Under the pieces are notes generated by a model. That model had not been told where the DNA came from, did no database searches, and was given only the letters and a program-made list of their open reading frames with translations. A stretch of 56,139 nucleotides of DNA from CALBZE01 sp036381255 (GTDB taxonomy: Bacteria; Gemmatimonadota; Gemmatimonadetes; Longimicrobiales; RSA9): the NCBI GenBank assembly GCA_036381255.1, contig DASVDG010000015.1, forward strand, positions 1 through 56,139, given 5' to 3'. This document shows positions 17,255-25,692 of the stretch, piece after piece; position 1 is the stretch's first letter; the number at the start of each line of letters is the position of its first letter. A program made the position numbers and the translations under genes.

Positions 17255-18974
17255 GCACGCGATCGCGGCGGTGCTGAACGAGATCGGCACGCTGATGGAG
17301 TTGCAGGGGCAGAACCCGTTCCGGGCGCGGGCGTTCTACAGCGCGGCGCGCGCGGTCGAGTCGCTCGACGGCGACGTGGCGGCGCTGGCGCGGTCGGGCG
17401 AGCTGGCGGCGGTCAGGGGCGTCGGCCCGGCGACGGCGGAGGTCGCGCGGGAGCTGGTCGAGACCGGCATCTCGACGGTGCACCGCGAGCTGCGCGAGGC
17501 GACGCCCGACGGGCTGTTCGACGTCCTGGGCGTGCCGGGGCTCGGCGCGAAGCGGATCCACACGCTGCACCGCGAGCTCGGCATCGCGTCGCTGGACGAC
17601 CTCGAGCGCGCGGCGCGGGACGGGCGGATCGCGGCGCTGTCGGGCTTCGGCGCGAAGACGCAGGAGAAGATCCTCGAGGGCGTCGCGTTCCTGCGCAGCA
17701 TGGCGGGGCGGCGGCGGTGGCCGGAGGGGAACGGCATCGCCGAGTGGGTGTGCGAGCAGTTGCGGGGCCACCCCTCGATCGCGCGGCTGGGCGTGGCGGG
17801 CGCCGTGCGCCGCCTGCTGGAGACGGTCGACGGGGTCGAGCTCATCGCCGCCGCGGAGGATGCGGCGGCCGTGCTCCGCGCGTTCGAGGAACTGCCGGGC
17901 GTGGGGAGCGTTGAGCGCGAAGGCGAAGGCGCGGCGCGGGTGCGGCTTTCGGATGGCGTGTGGGCACGGCTGCGCTGCGTCGCGCCGGGATCGTTCGCGG
18001 CCGCGCTGGCGCACGCGACGGGGAGCGACGAGCACTGGGGCGCGCTGGTCGCGCACGCCGCCGGGCTCGGCCTCGAGCTGACGGACGCCGCGCTGCTGCG
18101 CGACGGCGCCCCGGTCGACCTCGCCGACGAGGCCGCGCTGTACGCCGCGCTCGGGCTGGCGTACGTGCCGCCGGAGCTGCGGGAGGGGCGGGGCGAGGTG
18201 GAGGCGGCGCGCGCCGGCGCGCTGCCGCGCCTCGTCGCCTACGACGACCTGCGCGGGTGTTTCCACTGCCACACGACGTACAGCGACGGCCGGGCATCGG
18301 TCCGGGAGATGGCGGAGGCCGCGCGAGCGCGCGGCTGGCGCTACCTGGGCATCGCGGACCACTCGCGGGCGGCGGCGTACGCGGGCGGGCTGTCGCCCGA
18401 CGAGATCCGCCGCCAGCACGAGGAGATCGACGCCTGGAACGAGGAGCGCGGGCACGAGCTCTGGCTGTTCAAGGGGATCGAGGCGGACATCCTGCCGGAC
18501 GGCCGGCTGGACTACGAGGACGGCGACGAGGAGGTGCTGGCGAGCTTCGACTACGTCGTCGGCTCCGTACACTCGTCGTTCGGGCTGAGCGAGGCGGAGC
18601 AAACGAAGCGCGTGGTGCGCGCGGTGTCGAACCCGTACCTCACGTTCCTCGGCCACCCGACGGGGCGGCTGCTCCTCTCGCGGCGCGGGTTCGCCATCGA
18701 CCTGGACGCGGTCATCGATGCGGCGGCGGCGCACGGCGCGGCGATCGAGATCAACGCGAACCCGTGGCGTCTCGACCTGGACTGGCGCTACTGGCGCGCG
18801 GCGCGGGAGAAGGGCGTGCGGACCGCGATCAACCCGGACGCGCACGACACCGACGGGCTCGACCACGTCCGCTACGGCGTCGCCGTGGCGCGCAAGGGGT
18901 GGCTCGGGGCGGAGGACGTGGTGAACGCGTGGGACGTCGAAGCGGTGAAGGGGTATTTCCGGCGGCGGAGGTGA
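17247..18974 (+). CDS. polX: PolX-type protein: degenerate family X polymerase domain plus intact PHP domain
   Basis: 575 residues in bacterial PolX order: 8-kDa and HhH region (about 1-155, with GVGPATAE and GVPGLGAKR), polymerase palm and thumb (about 160-310), PHP domain (about 335-570). Bacterial PolX does gap-filling repair; PHP gives a metal-dependent 3'-5' exonuclease. The PHP metal ligands are intact (FHCHTTYSDG, IADHS, GIEADI, GSVHS, GHPTGR, NPDAHD). The three polymerase Asp residues appear lost: the usual GDID is DGVE after GAVRR, and the later VDLR is ARLR. I infer a nuclease without polymerase activity. Confidence 0.85.
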   Translation: MDKHAIAAVLNEIGTLMELQGQNPFRARAFYSAARAVESLDGDVAALARSGELAAVRGVGPATAEVARELVETGISTVHRELREATPDGLFDVLGVPGLGAKRIHTLHRELGIASLDDLERAARDGRIAALSGFGAKTQEKILEGVAFLRSMAGRRRWPEGNGIAEWVCEQLRGHPSIARLGVAGAVRRLLETVDGVELIAAAEDAAAVLRAFEELPGVGSVEREGEGAARVRLSDGVWARLRCVAPGSFAAALAHATGSDEHWGALVAHAAGLGLELTDAALLRDGAPVDLADEAALYAALGLAYVPPELREGRGEVEAARAGALPRLVAYDDLRGCFHCHTTYSDGRASVREMAEAARARGWRYLGIADHSRAAAYAGGLSPDEIRRQHEEIDAWNEERGHELWLFKGIEADILPDGRLDYEDGDEEVLASFDYVVGSVHSSFGLSEAEQTKRVVRAVSNPYLTFLGHPTGRLLLSRRGFAIDLDAVIDAAAAHGAAIEINANPWRLDLDWRYWRAAREKGVRTAINPDAHDTDGLDHVRYGVAVARKGWLGAEDVVNAWDVEAVKGYFRRRR

Positions 18975-19126
18975 GGACCGTGGACGTCGACCACTTCGCC
19001 ACGCCCGAGGCGTTTCGTGCGCGGCTCGACGCGCCGCACGCGACGGCGGACGCGGCGTGGGCGTTCTTCGAATCCCGGCCGCCGTCGTACCGGAAAGCGG
19101 CCACGTGGTGCATGGGAGAACGATGA
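18971..19126 (+). pseudogene. remnant of a YdeI/OmdA-like protein
   Basis: A 51-residue frame from GTG (18971 or 18980) between polX and nth. Its first half (DHFATPEAFRARLDAPHATA) matches the usual N terminus of YdeI/OmpD-associated proteins, and its end (PPSYRKAATWCM) matches the start of their C-terminal segment. The 100-odd residues expected in between, and the final Lys/Arg-rich tail, are missing. It ends in TGA overlapping the nth ATG. I infer an internally deleted remnant; a functional mini-protein is less likely. Confidence 0.5.
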
Positions 19127-19815
19127 CGAAAGCGACGAAGCGGGCGCCGGCGAAGCGGGGCCCGGCGCGGATCCGGGAGAGCCGTGTGGCGAAGCGCGAG
19201 CGGGCGCTGGCGATCGTCGCGCGGCTGAAGCGGGAGTACCCGGACGCGGAGTGCGCGCTGCACCACCGCAACGCGTTCGAGCTGCTCGCGGCGACGATCC
19301 TGTCGGCGCAGTGCACGGACGAGCGGGTGAACCAGGTCACGCCGGCGCTATTCGCGCGGTACCCGACGGCGGCGGACCTCGCGGCCGCGCGACAGGAGGA
19401 GCTGGAGGCGATCATCCGCTCGACCGGCTTCTTCCGGAGCAAGGCGAAGAACCTGATCGGCATGGCGAACGCGCTGGTCGAGCGGCACGGCGGCGCGGTG
19501 CCGGCGGAGATGGACGCGCTGGTGAAGCTGCCCGGCGTGGGTCGCAAGACGGCGAACGTGGTGCTGAGCAACGCGTTCGGCAGGGCCGAGGGCGTGGTCG
19601 TCGACACGCACGTCAAGCGGCTGTCGGGGCGGCTCGGGCTGACGCGCAACACGGATCCGGTCAAGGTCGAGCAAGACCTCATGGCGTTGCTGCCGCGCGA
19701 GCACTGGGGCGACGTGGAGCACCTGCTGATCTGGCACGGCCGGCAGGTCTGCGACGCGCGGCGGCCGCGGTGCGAGCGCTGCGCGGTGGCGGATCTGTGC
19801 CCGGGCCGGCAGTGA
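19123..19815 (+). CDS. nth: endonuclease III
   Basis: 230 residues. A bifunctional DNA glycosylase/AP lyase for oxidised pyrimidines in base excision repair. The HhH-GPD region LPGVGRKTANVV carries the catalytic Lys (about 142) and VVDTHVKR the Asp (about 161). The C terminus has the 4Fe-4S cysteines spaced C-x6-C-x2-C-x5-C (about 210-226). A basic N-terminal extension of about 20 residues (MTKATKRAPAKRG) precedes the domain. It is located downstream of polX, a fitting DNA-repair neighbour. Confidence 0.95.
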   Translation: MTKATKRAPAKRGPARIRESRVAKRERALAIVARLKREYPDAECALHHRNAFELLAATILSAQCTDERVNQVTPALFARYPTAADLAAARQEELEAIIRSTGFFRSKAKNLIGMANALVERHGGAVPAEMDALVKLPGVGRKTANVVLSNAFGRAEGVVVDTHVKRLSGRLGLTRNTDPVKVEQDLMALLPREHWGDVEHLLIWHGRQVCDARRPRCERCAVADLCPGRQ

Positions 19816-19849
19816 GCGGGCCGCGACGTGCTCGACCGGCCGGCCCGCT
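19815..19849 (+). terminator. hairpin after nth
   Basis: AGCGGGCCG (19815-19823) pairs perfectly with CGGCCCGCT (19841-19849) around a 17-nt loop, beginning at the last base of the nth stop codon. There is no T tract, so its efficiency as a terminator is uncertain. Confidence 0.4.
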
Positions 19850-19903
19850 CGGGCTCGAACTGCCCGGGCGGATGTGACGACGGGCCGCGGGAAAGGGGCG
19901 ATC

Positions 19904-20380
19904 ATGGACGAAATCTCGAAGAAGCGGGTCCTCGAGTGGTTCACCTACGGACTGTACGCGATCGGCGTGCGCCGGGGCGACGAATTCAATGCGTTCACCG
20001 CGAACTGGGTCACGCAGACGTCGTTCGAGCCGCCGATGGTCGCGGTCGCGGTGGAAAACGACGGCGCGTCGGTCGGGATGATGCGGGAGACGAAGGCGTT
20101 CAGCGTGAACGTGTTCGAGGCGGGCCAGCGCCGGGAGGCCGGGCGGCTGGCGCGGCCGTACGCGCGCGCGCCGCAGAAGATCGACGAATTCGGCTACCGC
20201 GAGGGCGCGACGGGCGTGCCGGTCCTGACCGATGCGCTCGGGTACGTCGAGTGCCGCATCGTCGCCGAGGTCGCGACGGGGGACCATACGCTGTTCGTGG
20301 GCGAGGTGGTGGAGGCGGGCGTCTGCCGGGAGGGCGAGCCGCTCACGATCGAGGCCGCGGGGTTCACGTACGCTGGGTAG
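19904..20380 (+). CDS. flavin reductase-like FMN-binding protein
   Basis: 158 residues. TYGLYAIGVRRGDEFNAFTANWVTQ and FEPPMVAVAVEN followed by FSVNVFEAGQ are typical of the flavin-reductase-like split-barrel family that binds FMN and reduces flavin with NAD(P)H for partner oxygenases. I prefer ATG 19904, which has an AAAGGGG ribosome site, over an in-frame ATG at 19874. A large perfect hairpin follows the stop. No partner monooxygenase is nearby. Confidence 0.8.
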   Translation: MDEISKKRVLEWFTYGLYAIGVRRGDEFNAFTANWVTQTSFEPPMVAVAVENDGASVGMMRETKAFSVNVFEAGQRREAGRLARPYARAPQKIDEFGYREGATGVPVLTDALGYVECRIVAEVATGDHTLFVGEVVEAGVCREGEPLTIEAAGFTYAG

Positions 20381-20382
20381 CC

Positions 20383-20410
20383 CGGGCGGCGCGGTGAGCC
20401 GCGCCGCCCG
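20383..20410 (+). terminator. perfect 12-bp GC hairpin after the flavin reductase gene
   Basis: CGGGCGGCGCGG, loop TGAG, then its exact complement, beginning 3 nt after the stop. No T tract follows. Probably a transcript end or mRNA-stabilising stem. Confidence 0.5.
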
Positions 20411-20541
20411 CGCTCGAGCCGGCCGGACGTTCCGGGCCGCCCGGACCCTGCTGACACGGCTGGCACGGAATCCGCCGCGCGGGCGCCCGGCCGTAGGCCG
20501 GACGGTCCACAGCGTCGCGCGTTCCCCTCACCCGGAGTCTC

Positions 20542-22641
20542 ATGGCGAATCGGAGCCCACCCACTTTGGCCGATGCCCGCAGTCCGTTCCTCCGCCACGG
20601 TGCCGAGCAGCCGGTGGGGTGGATGCCGTGGTGCGCGGAGGCGTTCGACCGCGCGCGGCGTGAGGATCGGCCGATCCTGCTCGACATCGGCGCCGTGTGG
20701 TGCCACTGGTGCCACGTCATGGACCGCGAGAGCTACGAGGACCCGGAGACGGCGCGGCTGATCAACGAGCTTTTCGTGCCGGTCAAGGTCGACCGGGACG
20801 AGCGGCCGGACGTGGACGCGCGCTACCAGCGGGCGGTGCAGGCGGTGAGCGGGCAGGGCGGCTGGCCGCTCACGGCGTTCCTGACGCCGGATGGCGAGGT
20901 GTTCTACGGCGGCACGTACTTCCCGCCGGAGGATCGGTTCGGGCGCCCGTCGTTCCGGCGAGTGCTGCGGGAGGTCGCGCGGGTGTGGCGGGAGCAGCCG
21001 GAGCGGGCCGTGGAGTCGGCGCGCTCGATCCGGGTGCACGTGTCGGCGTACGACCAGGCGGAGGGCGCGGCGGGGGAGGTGGCGCCGCGGATCGTCGACG
21101 GCGCGGTCGCCGCGTTCTCGCAGGCGTTCGACGCGCGGAACGGCGGCTTCGGCGGCGCGCCGAAGTTCCCGAACGCCGGCGCGCTGAACCTGCTGCTCGA
21201 CCGCTACCTGGACGCGGGCGTCGAGCTGGCGCGGCGGATCGTGACGACGACGCTCACGGCGATGGCGCGCGGCGGGATCCACGACCAGCTCGGCGGCGGC
21301 TTCCACCGCTACGCGACGGACGAGCGGTGGCTGGTGCCGCACTTCGAGAAGATGGCGTACGACAACGGCGTGCTGCTCGAGACGTACGCCCGGGCGTACG
21401 CCGTTTTCCACGATCCGCTGTACCGTGCGGCGGCGGAGGGGATCGTGGGCTACTACCGCGACGTCTCGCCGGAGCAGGTCGCGGCGGGCGGGTTCCCGGC
21501 ATCGCAGGACGCGGACATCGGCCCGCACGACGATGGCGACCACTGGACGTGGACGCGCGAGGAGATCCACGACGCGCTGGGCGGCGACGACCGGCTCGAG
21601 CGCGTCGCGGTGCTGCGCTACGGGCTCGAGGACATCGACGCAACGATGCCGACGGACCGGGACCGGCACGTGCTCTTCATCGCGAAGGCGGTCGACGAGG
21701 TCGCGGCGGAGGTGAGCGTCGACGGTGACGAGGCGGCGCGGCTCGTCGCCGAGGTCGAGCGGCGGTTGAAGGCGACGCGGGATGCGCGGCCGCGGCCGTT
21801 CGTCGACGAGACGCTGTACAGCGGCTGGGCGGCGCTCGTCGCGTCGGGGCACGTGGCGGCCGCGCGGCACCTCGACGCGGAGGAGGCGGGCCGGACGGCG
21901 CTGCGCGTGCTGGACCGGATCTGGGACGAGGCGTTCGATGCGACGGACGGCGTCGCGCACCGGTCGGGCGACGAGGGCGTCGGCGGGTACCTGGAGGACC
22001 AGGCGTACGTCGCGCAGGCGCTGCTCGACGCGTTCGAGTGGAGCCAGCGGCCGGAGTACCTGGAGCGGGCGCGGCGGCTGATCGATCTCACGCTCGAGCG
22101 GTTCCGGGCGCCGGACTCGGGCGCGCTGGCGGACCGGCCGCCGGCGGAGGGCGGGGAGGCGCTGCTCGGCGAGCCGTTCGTGCCGATCGTCGATGCGCCC
22201 GCGCCGTCGGGGAACGCCGTCGTCGCACTGACGCTGCTCCGGCTGGAGGCGCTGGTGCACGGCGCGGGGTACGGCGAGCGTGCGCTGGCGCTGCTGCGCG
22301 CGTTCGCGGGCTCGGCGGCGCAGATCCCGACCGCGGTCGCGACGTACGTGCGCGCCGTCGGGTGGGCGACGGCGCCGGTGACGACCGTCGTGGTCGTGGG
22401 CGCGGACGGCGATGACGTCGCCGACGCGCTGCTCCGGACCGCGCTCGCGACGTACCGGCCGCGGACGGTCGTGCGGCGGTTCGCACCGGCCGCGGTGGCG
22501 ACGGAGGAGCTGCCGCCGGCGCTGGCCGCGATGGTGACGGGCGCGGCGCCGCGGGCGTACGTGTGCGCGGGGCGGACGTGCGCGGCGCCGGTGGCCGAGC
22601 CGGCCGCGCTCGCCGAAACGTTGCGGACGTTCAGGGGGTAG
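20542..22641 (+). CDS. DUF255 thioredoxin-domain protein (YyaL/SSP411-like)
   Basis: 699 residues. The N-terminal thioredoxin-like domain has WCHWCHVMDRESYED with the Cys-x2-Cys site (Cys 54, Cys 57), then GQGGWPLTAFLTPDG. The remainder is an alpha/alpha-barrel like N-acylglucosamine 2-epimerases (GGIHDQLGGGFHRYATDERWLVPHFEKM in two blocks). This order defines the YyaL/spermatogenesis-associated protein 20 family, widespread but without a settled function. Length is normal and the frame is intact. Confidence 0.9.
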   Translation: MANRSPPTLADARSPFLRHGAEQPVGWMPWCAEAFDRARREDRPILLDIGAVWCHWCHVMDRESYEDPETARLINELFVPVKVDRDERPDVDARYQRAVQAVSGQGGWPLTAFLTPDGEVFYGGTYFPPEDRFGRPSFRRVLREVARVWREQPERAVESARSIRVHVSAYDQAEGAAGEVAPRIVDGAVAAFSQAFDARNGGFGGAPKFPNAGALNLLLDRYLDAGVELARRIVTTTLTAMARGGIHDQLGGGFHRYATDERWLVPHFEKMAYDNGVLLETYARAYAVFHDPLYRAAAEGIVGYYRDVSPEQVAAGGFPASQDADIGPHDDGDHWTWTREEIHDALGGDDRLERVAVLRYGLEDIDATMPTDRDRHVLFIAKAVDEVAAEVSVDGDEAARLVAEVERRLKATRDARPRPFVDETLYSGWAALVASGHVAAARHLDAEEAGRTALRVLDRIWDEAFDATDGVAHRSGDEGVGGYLEDQAYVAQALLDAFEWSQRPEYLERARRLIDLTLERFRAPDSGALADRPPAEGGEALLGEPFVPIVDAPAPSGNAVVALTLLRLEALVHGAGYGERALALLRAFAGSAAQIPTAVATYVRAVGWATAPVTTVVVVGADGDDVADALLRTALATYRPRTVVRRFAPAAVATEELPPALAAMVTGAAPRAYVCAGRTCAAPVAEPAALAETLRTFRG

Positions 22642-22649
22642 GGCGCGGC

Positions 22650-24032
22650 ATGTGGATGCTTCCGGCGATGTCCTGGCTGTCCCGCTTCGCGGCACGGACG
22701 TTCTACCGCCTCGAGCTGGCGGGCGGCAGCGTGCCGGCGGCGGGGCCGGTCCTGCTGGTGGCGAACCATCCGAATTCGCTGCTCGACCCGGCGCTCGTCG
22801 CCGCGGCGGCGCGGCGGCCGGTGCGGTTCCTGGCCAAGGCGCCGCTGTTCTCGGACCCCAAGATCGGGTGGCTTGTCCGTGGCGCCGGCTCGATCCCGGT
22901 CTACCGCCGGGCGGACGACCCCGCGGCCGTCGGCCGGAACGAAGAGATGTTCCGGGCGGTGCACGCGGCGCTCGCGGCGGGCGCCGCGGTCGGGATCTTC
23001 CCGGAGGGGATCAGTCACAGCGCGTCGTCGCTGGCGCCGCTCAAGACGGGCGCGGCCCGGATCGCGCTGGGCGCGGCGCCCGCGGTCGGGGGCGCGTTCC
23101 CGGTCGTGCCGGTCGGGCTCTGCTACCGGCGCAAGGATCGGTTCCGGAGCGAGGCGCTGGCGCTGGTCGGCGCGCCGGTCCGGTGGGACGACCTGGCCGA
23201 CGCCGGCACGGGCGAGCCCGCGGCGGTCCGCGAGTTGACGCGGCGAATCGAGGCGGCGCTGCACGAGACCACGATCAACCTCGAACGCTGGGAGGACGAG
23301 CCGCTCGTGGAGTGCGCGGAAGCGGTTTACGCCGCGGCGTTCGAGGCGGAGGACGCGCCCGGCCGGCGCGTCGCACGGAGACGCGAGGCGGCCGAGGCGC
23401 TGGCCCGGCTCCGGCGCGCCGGCGACGGGGCGTGGACCGCCGTCGCCCGGGACGTCGCGCGCCACGGCCGGATGCTCGCGAAGCTCGGGCTCCGACCCGC
23501 CGACCTGCGCCGCGCGCCGCGGTGGTCCCGGGCGGTCACGTGGACGCTGCGACAGCTCGCGTGGTTTCTGCTCGGCGCGCCGCTCGGCGCCGCCGGCAGC
23601 GTCGTGTTCTGGCCGCCGTACCGGCTGACGAGCCGCGTCGAGCAGTGGGCGAGCCCCGACCTCGACCGCCGCTCGACCTACAAGCTCCTCTACGGCGCCC
23701 TCCTCCATCTCGCCTGGATCGGCGCGCTGAGCGGCGCGGCCGCCCGAGCGGGTGGGTGGCGCGCGGGGCTGGCCGCGGCGATCGGGCTGCCGGCGCTCGC
23801 GCTCCTGACCGTCGCCGTGCGCGACCGGTGGGAGGACGCCCGCGCCGACGCCCGACGGTACCTCCTGCTCCGCGGCCGCAACGGGGTGTACGAACGCCTG
23901 CGCTCGCGCCAGCGCGAGATCGCGGACCGGCTCGAGGCGCTCCGGCGCGAGGCGGCGGCGCTCGCCGCCGGTACCGACGCGCCGCCCGCCGAAGCGCCCG
24001 CGCTCCCCTCGTCCCGCGGAGCGGAGCCGTGA
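22650..24032 (+). CDS. glycerol-phosphate/lysophosphatidate-type acyltransferase
   Basis: 460 residues. An LPLAT acyltransferase domain occupies about 1-230: NHPNSLLDP near 40 is the catalytic His/Asp block and FPEGISH near 117 the substrate block. C-terminal to it are two hydrophobic segments (about 295-320 and 350-395) and a basic coiled-coil tail. The arrangement resembles long GAT1-like acyltransferases that acylate glycerol-3-phosphate or dihydroxyacetone phosphate at the membrane. It overlaps the next gene by 4 nt (GTGA). Confidence 0.8.
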   Translation: MWMLPAMSWLSRFAARTFYRLELAGGSVPAAGPVLLVANHPNSLLDPALVAAAARRPVRFLAKAPLFSDPKIGWLVRGAGSIPVYRRADDPAAVGRNEEMFRAVHAALAAGAAVGIFPEGISHSASSLAPLKTGAARIALGAAPAVGGAFPVVPVGLCYRRKDRFRSEALALVGAPVRWDDLADAGTGEPAAVRELTRRIEAALHETTINLERWEDEPLVECAEAVYAAAFEAEDAPGRRVARRREAAEALARLRRAGDGAWTAVARDVARHGRMLAKLGLRPADLRRAPRWSRAVTWTLRQLAWFLLGAPLGAAGSVVFWPPYRLTSRVEQWASPDLDRRSTYKLLYGALLHLAWIGALSGAAARAGGWRAGLAAAIGLPALALLTVAVRDRWEDARADARRYLLLRGRNGVYERLRSRQREIADRLEALRREAAALAAGTDAPPAEAPALPSSRGAEP

Positions 24033-25087
24033 CGACCGGCGCCGGTGCGATCGCCGGCCGGATGCTCGCGGCCGTGCTGGTCGAGCCCGGCCGCGTCGAA
24101 CTGCGCGAGGCGGACGTCCCCGCGCCCGGGCCGGGCGAGCTGCTCGTGCGCGTCGACGCCGCGCTCACCTGCGGGACCGACCTCAAGACGTTCCGGCGCG
24201 GCCACCCCAGGATCCCGCTGCCCACACCGATGGGGCACGAATTCGCCGGGACCGTCGCCGCGGCGGGGGCCGGCGCGGGGCGGTTCCGGGAAGGCGACGC
24301 CATCGCCTGCGTGCCGACTGCGCCGTGCGGCCGGTGCCGCGCGTGCCGGCGCGGGCGCGAGAACCTGTGCCCCGACGCCGTCGGTCGCATGGTGTTCGGC
24401 GCGTTCGCCGAATACGTGCTGCTGCCGCGCCACGTCGTCGAACGCCACGTCTTCCCGCGGCCCGCGTCGCTCACCGCCGGGGAGGCGGCCGCGCTCGAGC
24501 CGCTCTCCTGCGTCGTCCACGGCGCGGACCGCGTCGCGTTCCACGAGGCGGAGCACGTCGTCTTCCTCGGCGACGGGGCGATCACCCTCCTCTTCATCCA
24601 GGTGGCACGCCTCCGCGGCGCCGGCTCGATCCTCGTCGTCGGCCGGCACGACCGGCGACTCGATGTGGCACGCCGACTCGGCGCCGACACGCTCCGCGAC
24701 CCGGGCGCCGACGCGCTCCGCGACGCCGTGCTCGAACGCACCGGCGGCGTCGGCGCCGATGTCGTCGTCGAGTGCGTCGGCCGGCCCGAGGTCTGGGAGG
24801 CCGCGCCCGCGCTCGCGGCCGCCGGCGGCGAGGTGCTGCTCTACGGCGGGTGCGCCGCCGGGACCCGCGCCGCGTTCGACACGCTCCGCGTCCACTACGA
24901 CGAAGTCGACCTCAAGGGCGCGTTCCACTACCGGCCCGCTGACGTCCGCGACGCTCACGCGCTGCTCGCCGACGGCCGCGTCCTCGCCGCGCCCCTCATC
25001 ACGCACCGCACGCCGCTCGCCCGCCTCGAGGACGCGCTCTCGCTCGCGCTCGACCGCGAGGCCATCAAGGTCGCCGTGGCGCCGTGA
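24029..25087 (+). CDS. zinc-dependent medium-chain dehydrogenase
   Basis: 352 residues of the MDR superfamily, sorbitol/threonine dehydrogenase branch. Catalytic-zinc residues are in TCGTD and GHEFAG; the structural zinc cysteines are CGRCRACRRGRENLC. The Rossmann part has FLGDGAITLLF in place of the classic GxGxxG, so nucleotide binding may differ slightly. The substrate is probably a polyol or secondary alcohol. GTG 24029 overlaps the acyltransferase stop. A second MDR enzyme lies at 25693. Confidence 0.8.
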   Translation: MTTGAGAIAGRMLAAVLVEPGRVELREADVPAPGPGELLVRVDAALTCGTDLKTFRRGHPRIPLPTPMGHEFAGTVAAAGAGAGRFREGDAIACVPTAPCGRCRACRRGRENLCPDAVGRMVFGAFAEYVLLPRHVVERHVFPRPASLTAGEAAALEPLSCVVHGADRVAFHEAEHVVFLGDGAITLLFIQVARLRGAGSILVVGRHDRRLDVARRLGADTLRDPGADALRDAVLERTGGVGADVVVECVGRPEVWEAAPALAAAGGEVLLYGGCAAGTRAAFDTLRVHYDEVDLKGAFHYRPADVRDAHALLADGRVLAAPLITHRTPLARLEDALSLALDREAIKVAVAP

Positions 25088-25123
25088 TGCGCGGAGCGTG
25101 GTCGCGGCTGCCATGAACCACGA

Positions 25124-25603
25124 TTAGTTCATGCGCCAGATGGCGAGGTTGAGGGCGGCGGCGAAGGTGGTCCAGAGGAGGTAGGGGAGGAGGAGTGCGC
25201 CGGCGAGGGGGCGGACGCGCCAGAAGACGATGACGGTGGCGAGGACGAGGGACCAGAGGACGAGGACCTGGATGAAGGCGGCGCCGGGAGCGCGCAGGCC
25301 GAAGAAGATGGCGGACCAGGCGAGGTTGAGCGCGAGCTGGACGGCGAAGAGGCTGAGGGGAGTGATGCCGCGGGCGAGGCCGGTGGTGCGCCAGACGAGC
25401 CAGGCGGCGATGCCCATGAGGACGTAGAGGAGCGTCCAGACGATGCCGAAGACGCGGTCCGGGGGCGTCCAGGCGGGTTTGGCGATCCGGGTGTACCAGG
25501 ATTCGCGGGACATTTCGGTGAAGAAGGATCCGAGAGCGCCGACGGCGAGGCAGAGGCCGATGAAGAAGGCGAGGGCGATCGAGCTCCGGAGACGAGGGGA
25601 CAC
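25124..25603 (-). CDS. TspO/MBR family membrane protein
   Basis: 159 residues with five predicted membrane helices. Family signatures include KPAWTPPDRVFGIVWT, LYVLMGIAAWLVW, LNLAWSAIFFG and a Trp-rich core. TspO proteins bind porphyrins and steroids and affect tetrapyrrole or stress signalling. The GTG start follows GGGAGGTG. It converges on the dehydrogenase at 24029; an inverted repeat CATGAAC/GTTCATG (25112-25133) overlaps its last codons and may serve as a shared terminator. Confidence 0.9.
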   Translation of the reverse strand: MSPRLRSSIALAFFIGLCLAVGALGSFFTEMSRESWYTRIAKPAWTPPDRVFGIVWTLLYVLMGIAAWLVWRTTGLARGITPLSLFAVQLALNLAWSAIFFGLRAPGAAFIQVLVLWSLVLATVIVFWRVRPLAGALLLPYLLWTTFAAALNLAIWRMN

Positions 25604-25692
25604 GTTACACCTCCCGGGCGCCGGCGAGTGCCGTCGGAGGCGCGGGCTGCGAGATTCGTACCCGCGGGCGCGGCCGTGATGGAGAGAGGCGG

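Noticed and set aside
20455..20485. A TGGCACG motif like a sigma54 -24 element
   Set aside because: The required -12 TTGC at the correct spacing is absent.
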